Below are positions 35,415 through 44,961 of a stretch of DNA of 64,000 bases, one piece after another. Each line of letters starts with the position of its first letter. The first letter of the stretch is position 1. This DNA comes from Chitinophaga flava. Lineage in GTDB: Bacteria; Bacteroidota; Bacteroidia; Chitinophagales; Chitinophagaceae. The notes below the pieces were generated by a model. The model was not told the DNA's origin, did no database searches, and worked only from the letters and a program-made list of their open reading frames with translations. Position numbers and translations under genes: made by a program. The stretch covers positions 3,348,001 to 3,412,000 of the forward strand of contig NZ_QFFJ01000001.1 in NCBI RefSeq assembly GCF_003308995.1, given 5' to 3'.

Positions 35415-36380
35415 ATGACTAGATATTACGTGACCTTATTACTGGGCGGTATGCTCAGTAATAGTACTGCAGTACAGGCACAGCAAACCTTCACGCCGTA
35501 CGAACAACAGATCCCCGGAACCACGGTAAGTTTTAAAATGATGCCCATCAAAGGAGGCTCTTTTACGTTAGGAAGCCCGGACAATGAAAAAGGAAGAAAC
35601 AAGGATGAAGGACCTGCCAAAAATGTGACTATCGCTGATTTCTGGATGGGAGCCACAGAAGTGACTTTCGATGAGTATGATATTTATGCGGATGCGGAAA
35701 AGGACAAAACCCCCATCCCCGATGGGATGACCCGTCCAAGCCCTCCATATATTGATCTTACCCTGGGAATGGGCAAGGCTGGCGGATTCCCGGCCAACAG
35801 TATGAGCCAGTATGGCGCCCTGATGTATTGTAAATGGTTGTATGCCAAAACAGGCGTCTTTTACCGCCTTCCCACCGCAGCAGAATGGGAATATGCCTGT
35901 CGTGCCGGTGCCAAAACAGCCTATCCTTTTGGTACTGATGAATCTCAACTGAAAAAATACGCCTGGTTTAAAGAAAACAGCGGCGAGAAATACCATAAAG
36001 TAGCTCAGCTGCAACCCAATGCCTGGGGCTTATACGACATGCTGGGCAACGTGGCTGAATGGACACTCGATCAGTATGATGAAAGCGGAGTGGCCAATGC
36101 TACTGCCACCGATCCATGGACGATGCCTGTCGCGAAAATGTCGCGCGTGATCAAAGGAGGAAACTACAATGATGCTGCTCCTGCACTGCGCAGTGCTGCC
36201 CGCCTGAAATCCGATCCGGTATGGAACCGCAGAGACCCGCAGATCCCTAAAAGCTCCTGGTGGAATGCAGATGCTCCGTTCATCGGTTTCAGGATTGTAA
36301 GGCCTGCAAAACAACCCACTCCTGAAGAGGCAGAAAAATTCTTCGAAGAAATTATCGACAAATATAAAGGCTCACGTTAG
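35415..36380 (+). CDS. SUMF1/FGE-fold protein lacking the FGE catalytic cysteines
   Basis: 321 residues with a signal-like N-terminus ending in VQAQQ. The formylglycine-generating-enzyme fold is clear: MMPIKGGSFTLGSPDNEKGR, YRLPTAAEWEYACRAGA, AWGLYDMLGNVAEWTLD, VIKGGNY and GFRIVRPA. The C-terminal region that carries the two active cysteines in true FGE has none here, so sulfatase activation is unlikely. It is probably a carbohydrate- or protein-binding structural relative. The next gene, 42 bp downstream, encodes an exported oxidoreductase. Confidence 0.85.
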   Translation: MTRYYVTLLLGGMLSNSTAVQAQQTFTPYEQQIPGTTVSFKMMPIKGGSFTLGSPDNEKGRNKDEGPAKNVTIADFWMGATEVTFDEYDIYADAEKDKTPIPDGMTRPSPPYIDLTLGMGKAGGFPANSMSQYGALMYCKWLYAKTGVFYRLPTAAEWEYACRAGAKTAYPFGTDESQLKKYAWFKENSGEKYHKVAQLQPNAWGLYDMLGNVAEWTLDQYDESGVANATATDPWTMPVAKMSRVIKGGNYNDAAPALRSAARLKSDPVWNRRDPQIPKSSWWNADAPFIGFRIVRPAKQPTPEEAEKFFEEIIDKYKGSR

Positions 36381-36422
36381 TACCACTCATCCTCCTAAAA
36401 AAAATTAAAGCACAACGTATTT

Positions 36423-37757
36423 ATGGAAAACGAACAAAAATTCCACGGTCAGGGACGCCGCGATTTCGTAAAGCAAACCTCTATGCTTGCAGGCGGATTG
36501 CTGGCATTACCCATCTTATCTAAAGCTAATTACTTTTCCGGTTCTTCCGATGTGATCAAAATAGCCCTGGTAGGCTGCGGCGGACGCGGTACCGGTGCTG
36601 CCACACAGGCACTGAGCACTAAAGAAAACGTACAGCTGGTAGCCATGGCTGATGCCTTCGCAGACAGGCTGAACGACAGTTATAACAATATCAAGGAAGC
36701 TTTAGGCGATAAAGCCAGTCGCGTAAACGTTCCGGAGAAAAATAAATTTATCGGCTTCGAAGGTTACAAACAAGCTATCGCACTCGCCGATGTAGTTATC
36801 CTCACCACTCCTCCGGGTTTCCGGCCTATCCACTTTGAAGAAGCCATCAGACAAGGAAAACATGTGTTTATGGAAAAGCCCGTAGCCACAGATCCTGCTG
36901 GTATCAAAAGAGTGCTGGATGCTGCAGCCATCGCCAAACAAAAGAAACTGAACGTAGTAGTGGGCCTGCAACGTCGTTATCAGAACTCCTACCGCGAACT
37001 CTACAAACGCGCACAGAATGGTATCATCGGCGACATCCTCTCGATGCAGGTATGGTGGAACCAGGGCGCACTGTGGGTAAAACCACGTAAACCTGAATAC
37101 TCTGAAATGGAATACCAGATGCGTAACTGGTACTACTTCAACTGGCTCTGCGGCGATCATATCGTAGAACAACATATCCACAATATCGACGTAGGTAACT
37201 GGTTTAAAAATGCCACCCCGCAAACCGCTGGTGGTATGGGCGGCCGTGCTGTGCGTACCGGCAAGGAATACGGCGAAATATTCGACCACCACTATGTAGA
37301 GTATCGTTATGCCGACGGTGTAGTAATGAACAGCCAGTGCCGTCACTGGAAAGACGCTCCCAGCAAGGTAGATGAAGAGATAGTAGGTACTAAGGGCCGC
37401 ATTTACTGCGACAAAGCCCAGATAGTAGACCATAAAGGAAAAGTGCTGTACCAGTTTGATAAGAAAAAGGAAAACAATCCTTATCAGACAGAGCATGATG
37501 AACTGTTTGCAGCCATCGCCAAAGGAGAGTATAAGTTTGCTGATGCACAACGTGGCGCCGAAGCTACGCTTTCCGCGATCATCGGTCGTCTGGCTACCTA
37601 TTCTGGTCAGGTAATCAACTGGGATACTGCGCTTAACTCCGGATTGAATCTGCAGCCGAAAGTATATGCTTTTGATGCGCCTCCTCCGGTACTGCCAGAT
37701 GCTTCCGGCAACTATGCCTACGCCAAACCGGGCATCACTAAATATTTCGTTTCCTGA
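36423..37757 (+). CDS. Tat-exported Gfo/Idh/MocA oxidoreductase
   Basis: 444 residues. The leader has GRRDFVKQTSMLAGGLLALP, a twin-arginine signal. The NAD(P)-binding Rossmann motif is ALVGCGGRGTGA and the active-site lysine is in FMEKPVATDP, with GDHIVEQHIHNIDVGNW later. These enzymes carry a tightly bound nicotinamide and oxidise or reduce sugars. Export with its cofactor explains the Tat leader. Second gene of a pair with the SUMF1-like gene; a terminator follows. Confidence 0.92.
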   Translation: MENEQKFHGQGRRDFVKQTSMLAGGLLALPILSKANYFSGSSDVIKIALVGCGGRGTGAATQALSTKENVQLVAMADAFADRLNDSYNNIKEALGDKASRVNVPEKNKFIGFEGYKQAIALADVVILTTPPGFRPIHFEEAIRQGKHVFMEKPVATDPAGIKRVLDAAAIAKQKKLNVVVGLQRRYQNSYRELYKRAQNGIIGDILSMQVWWNQGALWVKPRKPEYSEMEYQMRNWYYFNWLCGDHIVEQHIHNIDVGNWFKNATPQTAGGMGGRAVRTGKEYGEIFDHHYVEYRYADGVVMNSQCRHWKDAPSKVDEEIVGTKGRIYCDKAQIVDHKGKVLYQFDKKKENNPYQTEHDELFAAIAKGEYKFADAQRGAEATLSAIIGRLATYSGQVINWDTALNSGLNLQPKVYAFDAPPPVLPDASGNYAYAKPGITKYFVS

Positions 37758-37782
37758 TTAAAGACAAACCAGTAATAACATC

Positions 37783-37819
37783 ATGGGAAGATGTCTGCGG
37801 ATATCTTCCCATTTTATTT
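37783..37819 (+). terminator. Terminator of the SUMF1-like/Gfo operon
   Basis: Stem ATGGGAAGAT/ATCTTCCCAT (37783-37792 with 37803-37812), 10-nt loop, followed by TTTATTT. Confidence 0.72.
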
Positions 37820-37836
37820 ATCAGTAATTTCCCATC

Positions 37837-39126
37837 ATGAGATTTCTTTTACTCCTTTCTGCAATTGGATTGTCTTTACAAGTATCTGCACAAACAGCGG
37901 CCATCAGCAAGTGGGCCAACCATTCCCTGTTGCATGAAAAGCCATTGGAACAGGCACATGTGGGGATTTCGATCTATGAGCCTGCCACCCAAAAATATTG
38001 GTACCAGTATCAGGATGATAAATTTTTTACACCGGCTTCCAATACCAAAATATTCTCCCTGTTTACCGGGATGAAACTGCTGGGAGATTCCTTGCCTGCT
38101 GTCCGTTATTATGAAAATGATACAGCCATTTATGTGAAAGGAGTGGCGGACCCGTCTTTCCTGCATCCGGACTATACTTTCCAGCCGCTGCTGCAGCTGT
38201 TGCAACAAACCCGTAAGTCCATTTATCTGGTACCGGCTGTTAATCTGAATAAACGCTACGGTCCGGGATGGTCCTGGTCTGACTATGCAGATGACTACCA
38301 GCCTGAGCTGACCGAATGGCCCATGTATGGCAACGTGGTACGCCTTTATCACCATGGTGATACCAGCCACATGATCCCCGCACTCTATGATCTGGAAGCC
38401 ACGGCAGACCGCACAATCAGCAAAGTATCCACCGACAGGGATGAAAGAAATAATCTCTTCTTCCTGAAATATAACCCTGACTATAAAGAAGCTTCCCTGA
38501 CAGAGGTGCCTTTTATTACCGGTGCGGAACAACAACTGCGGGAAAGGCTGCAGGACACCTTGCATAAGCGTATAGGCCTGGCCGTTAACACAGGTAAGGT
38601 TGCCTTTAAACTATTAAAAAGTATACCGGCAGACTCATTGTTCAGACCAATGATGCACCGGAGTGACAACTTCTTTGCAGAACAAACTCTTATGATGGCA
38701 TCAGCAGCCATGTGGGACACTATCAGCAGCAAAAAAATGATCAACTGGTTGCTGGAAGGTGATCTGAAGGCTTTGCCACATCCTCCGCAGTGGGTGGATG
38801 GTTCTGGCCTGTCGCGTTATAATCTCTTCACACCCAGGGACTTTGTGAGTGTATTGACCATGCTGTACCAACAGTATCCTCAGGAGAGGCTATGGGAGAT
38901 ATTTCCTACCGGAGGAAAAGGAACACTGCGTAATTATTATCAACAGCAGTTCGTACATGCTAAAACAGGTACGTTGAGCGGGGTAGTGGCGCTAAGCGGT
39001 TACCTGGTGACAAAGAAAAATAAGACACTGGTCTTCAGTGTATTGGTGAATAATCATCAGGATACGGCCACGAACGTACGAAGAGCTGTAGAGCGCTTTC
39101 TGACGATGGTATGGAAGGATTATTAA
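37837..39126 (+). CDS. dacB: D-alanyl-D-alanine carboxypeptidase/endopeptidase (PBP4, S13 family)
   Basis: 429 residues with signal peptide MRFLLLLSAIGLSLQVSAQ. All three penicillin-binding motifs are present: SNTK (Ser at residue 68) in TPASNTKIFS, SDN in HRSDNFFAEQ and KTG in HAKTGTLSG. The insertion between the first two motifs is typical of S13/PBP4. It should trim or cut peptidoglycan cross-links in the periplasm. Its stop codon directly abuts that of the convergent lipoprotein gene. Confidence 0.92.
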   Translation: MRFLLLLSAIGLSLQVSAQTAAISKWANHSLLHEKPLEQAHVGISIYEPATQKYWYQYQDDKFFTPASNTKIFSLFTGMKLLGDSLPAVRYYENDTAIYVKGVADPSFLHPDYTFQPLLQLLQQTRKSIYLVPAVNLNKRYGPGWSWSDYADDYQPELTEWPMYGNVVRLYHHGDTSHMIPALYDLEATADRTISKVSTDRDERNNLFFLKYNPDYKEASLTEVPFITGAEQQLRERLQDTLHKRIGLAVNTGKVAFKLLKSIPADSLFRPMMHRSDNFFAEQTLMMASAAMWDTISSKKMINWLLEGDLKALPHPPQWVDGSGLSRYNLFTPRDFVSVLTMLYQQYPQERLWEIFPTGGKGTLRNYYQQQFVHAKTGTLSGVVALSGYLVTKKNKTLVFSVLVNNHQDTATNVRRAVERFLTMVWKDY

Positions 39127-39771
39127 TCAGGGCTTGATGATATAGGATACCAGTTTGATGGTATCTTGAGTCTGGTCTGCTTCTATAAGGCCAATGCCTT
39201 TGGCGTAGTAGCTGGTAGACACGGTACCGACAGGTACGGCGTTATCCAGCAAAATTGTGGAGGCATCCAGTTTTACAGCGATCACGTCAGGATAGTCTTT
39301 ACCGTTGACGGTTTTGGTAAAGCCTTTCTGGACGATGGTATGTTGCAGGATAGCCTTGGTAGTAACGGTACCGTTACTGACATTGACGGTGTCCTGCCAG
39401 GAGCTGCCCTGGGGTACAGTTTCCTTCAGGTAGGTAAGCGGAACGTTATCTGCTTTATATCCCTGAAAAGTGAGAAGACTGGCTATCTGTGTGTAGATGC
39501 CATCTTTACAGTTGGAGCAGAAAAACACACTGTCATCGCGGACCTTTTTATATGTGGTACCGCCGATGGTAGTATCACCGGAAACAGTCAGTGTGTAGGA
39601 GGTCGTGTCTTGTTTCTGGCCAACATCAATGTAGGAAAAAGAGGAGCCGGTGGTGTAAGGAGCATAATCACAGGTTGGGAAACCGGTCCCTTCCTTGCTC
39701 ATTTCTTTGCTACAGGCAATCAGCAATGTGAAGCCTGCCAAAATCATTAATAGTGAGTGGAGGTTCTTCAT
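39127..39771 (-). CDS. Hypothetical lipoprotein
   Basis: 214 residues from the ATG at 39771. The leader NLHSLLMILAGFTLLIACSKE has a lipobox. The mature protein is beta-rich, threonine-rich and has a conserved-looking CSNCKDG and DYPDVIAVKL segment, as in many Bacteroidota surface lipoproteins, but I do not recognise a family. It shares abutting stops with dacB. Confidence 0.7.
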   Translation of the reverse strand: MKNLHSLLMILAGFTLLIACSKEMSKEGTGFPTCDYAPYTTGSSFSYIDVGQKQDTTSYTLTVSGDTTIGGTTYKKVRDDSVFFCSNCKDGIYTQIASLLTFQGYKADNVPLTYLKETVPQGSSWQDTVNVSNGTVTTKAILQHTIVQKGFTKTVNGKDYPDVIAVKLDASTILLDNAVPVGTVSTSYYAKGIGLIEADQTQDTIKLVSYIIKP

Positions 39772-39821
39772 AAACATTAAGATCTGGTTACTGTATAACG
39801 TTCATTCTTATGAATTTATGC

Positions 39822-39859
39822 AAAAAAGGCCAATAGTTTTTTGACTATTGGCCTTTTTT
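39822..39859. terminator. Terminator downstream of the large lipoprotein gene
   Basis: Perfect 16-bp stem (39822-39837 with 39844-39859) with a 6-nt loop; the ends are six A and six T residues, so it works on either strand. Confidence 0.88.
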
Positions 39860-39878
39860 CTTGTATAACGATTTTATG

Positions 39879-41645
39879 TTATTCTATTCTTAATTTAAAT
39901 GAGCCACTGATGGGGACTGCAGCACTGTCGATTGCCCTTGTAATATTACCGGAAAGTGTTCCTTCCAGGTATTCTCCGGGGACACCGGTGCGGGTGATGT
40001 TAACAGTCATGGATTGCTGATAGTACTTTTTTCTACCAACATTGATGTTAATATACTTGGAAGTTTGGGTTCCTACCTGGATGCTGCTCATATTCCAGCT
40101 GATATAGTCAGAGTTGGCCGTTTTATGAGAGGCCGCAGCGCTATAGTTGACAAGGGTGTCTCTGCTGCCATTGTATAGCGCTATGGAGTCCGCAGGGCTG
40201 CTAAAAGAGAGCGTTTGTCCTTCCAGCAGAATAGATACTGTGCTAGCCTGTATGGCATCGCAGGCCTGAAGGTCTTGTGTATACTGACCTGGAGATACCT
40301 GCACCGTGATAGTAGACATCTTGTTGGCTGTTTCATCTACAGCATTCAGTACCATATTTACTGCACCAGGCTGGCAGCGAACAATGCTGGTAGCATAACT
40401 GCCATTCTGAATAACGGCGGTATAGTGTACACCTTCCACCTGTATATTCACAACGCCTTTATTCACAACGGCACCTGTACAATTGCTCACCTTTCCGCTA
40501 ACAGATATTGCGTTAACAGGGTCCAGGGTGACAGTGTAAGTACCTGCATTGACATCAACGGTCCATGGGCCTGCTTTTTTGGAGAAGATCGTTTGTCCGC
40601 ATTGGTTTCTGATAGAGATGGTCACCTGTTCACCGGCAGGCACTGCGCCGCTTACTTCACCATTGCCATCAGTGTTACCATAAGTACTGCTACCGTTGGT
40701 TCTGGTGATCACGATGGCAGTATTGGCGAGTGGATTGTTTTTATCGTCTTTGAAGCTGGCTTTGAAATTCACAATCGGAAATTGAGCATCGCAGTTCCAG
40801 AAGGAGAAGTGTTTAACAGTACCTACGTAGCTGTCACCTAATTTCTCTGCGCTGCCTTCCTGCTGCCACAGACCAGTGGTTTCATTGAAATGCCACAGCG
40901 GGATATTAGCAGGAGCGGAGTTTCTGAGCGTGGCAGGTATTACCATCCGGAAGGTAACACTGTTGCTGCCATCGAGATGGAGTTTTTCTCCGTTTTCTCC
41001 TTGCAGTTCCAGTGCCATCATGCCGAAGGATTGCAGTGCCACTACTTCATTCTTATCATTAACAGCACGCAGGTCACCGGGCATGATATCGAAAAAGTCC
41101 GTTCTTTCCGGATTGATGAATGCGTAGTTCAATGTGGCTTTTCCCTTGTAAGGCTTGTTGGATGCGTCGAGCACCTGGTTGGGAACAAAAATAAACTGCG
41201 CATTGGAGGCGCTTACATTACCACCAGTGGTGGCGTCAAAAGAGCCGGCCGCTGTTTTCGGAAGCAACTGAATCTGTACAAACTGCTCTCTACCGGTACC
41301 GGTTACACGAAAAGTTCGCACACCGTTGAAGTAACCGTTTTTTTGTACAGTAACCACTGCTGCGGCTTCCCTGAGATCAAGCTCCGGAAACCGGAAAGCA
41401 CCGTACTGGTCTGTAACAGCAGACTGATCTCCGCATTGTACACGGGCACCAGTCAGCGGATCGTTGTTTTCATCGGTGATGATACCCTGTAATCCTGCTT
41501 TTACTTGTTTGTCAGGGAGTGGTGTAGTACCAGGATTTACAGGCGTCGTGGTTTCAGGAGGATTATCTACTGTTACCATTGTTTTGTCGCAGGCTGCCAG
41601 CGACAGCATACAGCAGGCCAACAGCCAGAGTATAGTTTTTTTCAT
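39879..41645 (-). CDS. Large lipoprotein with carboxypeptidase-like regulatory domains
   Basis: 588 residues with lipobox LACCMLSLAACDKT. After a Pro/Thr linker, residues 50-130 form a carboxypeptidase regulatory-like domain (GIITDENNDPLTGARVQCGDQSAVTDQYG). Further beta-sandwich repeats follow (around 290-370 and 375-460) with ANTAIVITRTNGSSTYGNTDGNGE. The shape suggests a surface-exposed adhesion or binding lipoprotein. I cannot name a ligand. It lies divergent from susC, 240 bp apart. Confidence 0.72.
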   Translation of the reverse strand: MKKTILWLLACCMLSLAACDKTMVTVDNPPETTTPVNPGTTPLPDKQVKAGLQGIITDENNDPLTGARVQCGDQSAVTDQYGAFRFPELDLREAAAVVTVQKNGYFNGVRTFRVTGTGREQFVQIQLLPKTAAGSFDATTGGNVSASNAQFIFVPNQVLDASNKPYKGKATLNYAFINPERTDFFDIMPGDLRAVNDKNEVVALQSFGMMALELQGENGEKLHLDGSNSVTFRMVIPATLRNSAPANIPLWHFNETTGLWQQEGSAEKLGDSYVGTVKHFSFWNCDAQFPIVNFKASFKDDKNNPLANTAIVITRTNGSSTYGNTDGNGEVSGAVPAGEQVTISIRNQCGQTIFSKKAGPWTVDVNAGTYTVTLDPVNAISVSGKVSNCTGAVVNKGVVNIQVEGVHYTAVIQNGSYATSIVRCQPGAVNMVLNAVDETANKMSTITVQVSPGQYTQDLQACDAIQASTVSILLEGQTLSFSSPADSIALYNGSRDTLVNYSAAASHKTANSDYISWNMSSIQVGTQTSKYININVGRKKYYQQSMTVNITRTGVPGEYLEGTLSGNITRAIDSAAVPISGSFKLRIE

Positions 41646-41885
41646 GATAAAGGGGGCGCAGGGAATGACGTAAACTGCGCATCAGCAAATATAATATATT
41701 GTTAGTATGTGTGTGGCTTTTAGAGAAAGGGGTAAAAAGCACGCTTATTTTTAGAAAAAAATTAAACATTTTCTGAATATCTTACCTAATGGTATGAATT
41801 ACCCTTATTATTTTTTTATTGAAAAACAGTAAAACAGAACAGTAAACGTAAAACGTAGCACTTTTATCACCCAAAAATCTCATTT

Positions 41886-44800
41886 ATGATTCCACGTTAT
41901 GCGCAGGCAATGCTATTGCTATGCCTTTCTGCCGCTGTATCAGGCCCGGTCGTTGCCCGTGCGTCGGTACCTGCGGTATGGCAACAGGCAAATCTAACCG
42001 TTGAAGGAAAAATCAAAGACATTCATGGAAATCCCCTGCCCGGGGTCACAGTGCTCATCAAAGGCACACAACGCGGAACTGTCACAGATCCTAAGGGAAG
42101 CTTCTCTCTGAAAGATGTAAAAAGAGATGCTGTACTGGTATTGCAGTATGTTGGTTTCGATACTCAGGAAATCGGAGTAGATGGACGTACTTCCCTGAGC
42201 ACCGTACTCAAGGAAAACCAGAAAACCCTGGATGAGTATGTAGTAGTAGGTTATGGTACACAGAAGAAAGTAACCAAAACAGGCGCCGTCGCATCTGTAA
42301 AAGGCGCAGAATTGCAACAGTCGCCTAACGTCAACATCTCCAACTCTCTGGTAGGCCGCGTTCCAGGTATCATTGCGGTCAATAACAGTGGAGAGCCTGG
42401 CAATGACAACTCCCGTATTTTTATTCGTGGTCGTAGCACCCTGGGTGTCAGCACACCACTGTACGTGATCGATGGTATTCCCCGCGAAGGCTTTGCCCGT
42501 CTGGCTCCCGGCGATATTGAAAGTGTGTCTGTACTGAAAGATGCAGCAGCTGCTATCTATGGTTCCCGTGCAGCCAACGGCGTTATACTGGTTACCACCA
42601 AAAGGGGAAAAATAGGAAAGCCAACTATCAATTACGGCTTCAACCAATCATTTGTTTCACCAACCCGCCTGCCTAAAATGGCAGATGCGCCCACTTATGC
42701 ACGCCTGGTCAACGAAATCCTGCAGTATGGCGGTGATAAACCCCGCTTTACTGAAGACCAGATCAAGAAATTCAGTGACGGATCCGACCCCTGGTTGTAT
42801 CCTAACACTAACTGGTATGATGCAGTTATTAAAAACACATCCCTGCAGAACAGGCACGATCTGTCTCTCAGCGGCGGCTCCGAGAAAATGACATATTTCG
42901 TTTCCCTCGGTACCCTCTATCAGGACGCTATCTATAAAACCAGCGCCACCAACTATAAACAACAGAACGTAAGGGCCAACCTGGATGCTCATGTGAACGA
43001 AAACATCCACCTGCGCCTCGATCTCGCCGGAAGACTGGAAAACAAAAATTTCCCTCCCCGTAGTGCCAATTCAATCTTCCGTTCTCTCATGCGTGGTCGT
43101 CCTACCGAAAATGCTATCTGGCCCAACGGTATGCCCGGACCCGATATCGAATTCGGTGATAATCCGGTAGTTACTAGTACTAACACTGTCGGATATACGA
43201 ATGACAAAAACTATGTGCTCAACGGAACCCTCGGTGCTACCATTAATATCCCCTGGGTACGTGGTTTGTCTCTCGATGGAAACTTTGCCTACGACCAGAA
43301 CTTCGACTTCGTCAAAACCTGGATAAAACCATGGACACTTTATACACTGGACCCCAATAGCCCGGACCATAAACTGAATCCGGCTTCCAGAGGTGTAAGT
43401 GCGCCACAGCTCAATGAAAGCTTCAACAGCAACCGCTTATCTACTGTGAATTTCAAAATCAACTATAATCGTTCTTTTGGAAAACACAACCTGAATACTT
43501 TCATCGCATTTGAGCAGGCTACTTTTAATGGTGATACTATGCTGGCCAACCGCCGGTATTTCATCAGTGATAAACTGGACCAGCTGTTTGCCGGCGGCGA
43601 TAAAGAAAAAAACAACGGTGGCAGTGGCTTCTCTTTTGCCCGTCGTAACTACTTCGGACGTATATCCTACAACTACCGCGAAACCTATCTGTTTGATTTT
43701 AATGCCCGTTATGACGGTACACAGAACTTCCCGCGCAACAGCCGCTTCGGCTTCTTCCCCGGCGCATCTGCCGGATGGGTGCTTTCCAATGAAGGCTTCT
43801 GGAAGAGAAGTATCCGTGTTATGGACTATTTCAAAATCCGTGCATCATGGGGACAAATGGGTAACGACCAGATACCTTCCTTTCAGTATCTCAGTACCTA
43901 TGGCTTCAGTGATGGTGGTGTGATGTTGGGTGGGGATCTCAACAAAGGCATTTACCAGCTGCGTTCTCCCAATGAAGCCATCACCTGGGAAATGGCCAAC
44001 AACTTCGACGTAGGGGTGGAAGGTGCGCTGCTTGGCGAAAAACTGTCTTTCGAAGCAGACTATTTCTATACCCGTCGTGCCAACATTCTGGTAAGCCGTA
44101 GCCAGTCTATGCCGGCTTATACCGGTATGACACTGCCACAGGAAAACCTGGGCAAAGTAGAAAACAAAGGTTTTGAAGTAGTACTTAAACACAAAAACGA
44201 TATCAACAAATTCCATTATGAAATAGTCGGTACCGTTACACATGCCCAGAACAAGATCCTCTTCTGGGATGAAGTGCCCAGTGTACCGGAATGGCAGAAG
44301 TCAACCGGAAAAATGATTGATGCACCATTGTACTACAAAGCAATCGGCATCTACAAAACACAGGAAGAAGTGGATAAAACACCGCATGTAAGCGGCGCCC
44401 GTCCGGGGGATATTATTTTTGCGGATATCGACGGCAACGGCGTAATCGATGATCTGGACCGCATCCGGGTAAACCGCACTGAAAATCCAACCTGGATATT
44501 TGGCCTCACTTTCTCTGCCAAATACCGGAACTTCGACTTCACCATGCTGTGGCAGGGCGCTACCGGTGCCAGCCAGTATCTGCATACAGAGTCCGGCCTT
44601 ATCGGCAACTTCCCTGAAGCATACATTAAAGACCGCTGGACACCTGATAATACCAACGCTTCCTGGCCCCGCGTAAACGACCGGGACCGCGAATACTGGG
44701 TAGCCCGCCAGAACACTTTCTGGTTCTGGAAAACAGACTATGCCCGTCTTAAAACCCTCGACTTCGGATATACCGTTCCTGAACAGCTGATCAAAAGGAT

Positions 44801-44951
44801 AGGTCTGCAGAAACTACGTGTATACCTAAGCGGACAAAATCTGCTGACCATCGACAATGTAAAAATATTTGATCCGGAAGCCCCCATGGGAAGCGGTCAG
44901 TACTATCCACAGACGAAGATTTACAATGTCGGATTAAATGTCACTTTCTAA
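41886..44951 (+). CDS. SusC/RagA TonB-dependent outer-membrane transporter
   Basis: 1021 residues. After a signal peptide, a carboxypeptidase-like domain (VEGKIKDIHGNPLPGVTVLIKGT) precedes the TonB box and plug (YVVVGYGTQKK, LVGRVPGII, IFIRGRSTLG, YVIDGIPREG, VLKDAAAAIYGSRAANGVILVTTK) and a beta-barrel ending in NVGLNVTF. SusC channels import oligosaccharides bound by SusD. The gene is unaccompanied by an ECF sigma/anti-sigma pair. The susD gene follows 10 bp later. Confidence 0.96.
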   Translation: MIPRYAQAMLLLCLSAAVSGPVVARASVPAVWQQANLTVEGKIKDIHGNPLPGVTVLIKGTQRGTVTDPKGSFSLKDVKRDAVLVLQYVGFDTQEIGVDGRTSLSTVLKENQKTLDEYVVVGYGTQKKVTKTGAVASVKGAELQQSPNVNISNSLVGRVPGIIAVNNSGEPGNDNSRIFIRGRSTLGVSTPLYVIDGIPREGFARLAPGDIESVSVLKDAAAAIYGSRAANGVILVTTKRGKIGKPTINYGFNQSFVSPTRLPKMADAPTYARLVNEILQYGGDKPRFTEDQIKKFSDGSDPWLYPNTNWYDAVIKNTSLQNRHDLSLSGGSEKMTYFVSLGTLYQDAIYKTSATNYKQQNVRANLDAHVNENIHLRLDLAGRLENKNFPPRSANSIFRSLMRGRPTENAIWPNGMPGPDIEFGDNPVVTSTNTVGYTNDKNYVLNGTLGATINIPWVRGLSLDGNFAYDQNFDFVKTWIKPWTLYTLDPNSPDHKLNPASRGVSAPQLNESFNSNRLSTVNFKINYNRSFGKHNLNTFIAFEQATFNGDTMLANRRYFISDKLDQLFAGGDKEKNNGGSGFSFARRNYFGRISYNYRETYLFDFNARYDGTQNFPRNSRFGFFPGASAGWVLSNEGFWKRSIRVMDYFKIRASWGQMGNDQIPSFQYLSTYGFSDGGVMLGGDLNKGIYQLRSPNEAITWEMANNFDVGVEGALLGEKLSFEADYFYTRRANILVSRSQSMPAYTGMTLPQENLGKVENKGFEVVLKHKNDINKFHYEIVGTVTHAQNKILFWDEVPSVPEWQKSTGKMIDAPLYYKAIGIYKTQEEVDKTPHVSGARPGDIIFADIDGNGVIDDLDRIRVNRTENPTWIFGLTFSAKYRNFDFTMLWQGATGASQYLHTESGLIGNFPEAYIKDRWTPDNTNASWPRVNDRDREYWVARQNTFWFWKTDYARLKTLDFGYTVPEQLIKRIGLQKLRVYLSGQNLLTIDNVKIFDPEAPMGSGQYYPQTKIYNVGLNVTF

Positions 44952-44961
44952 ACAACGAGCC

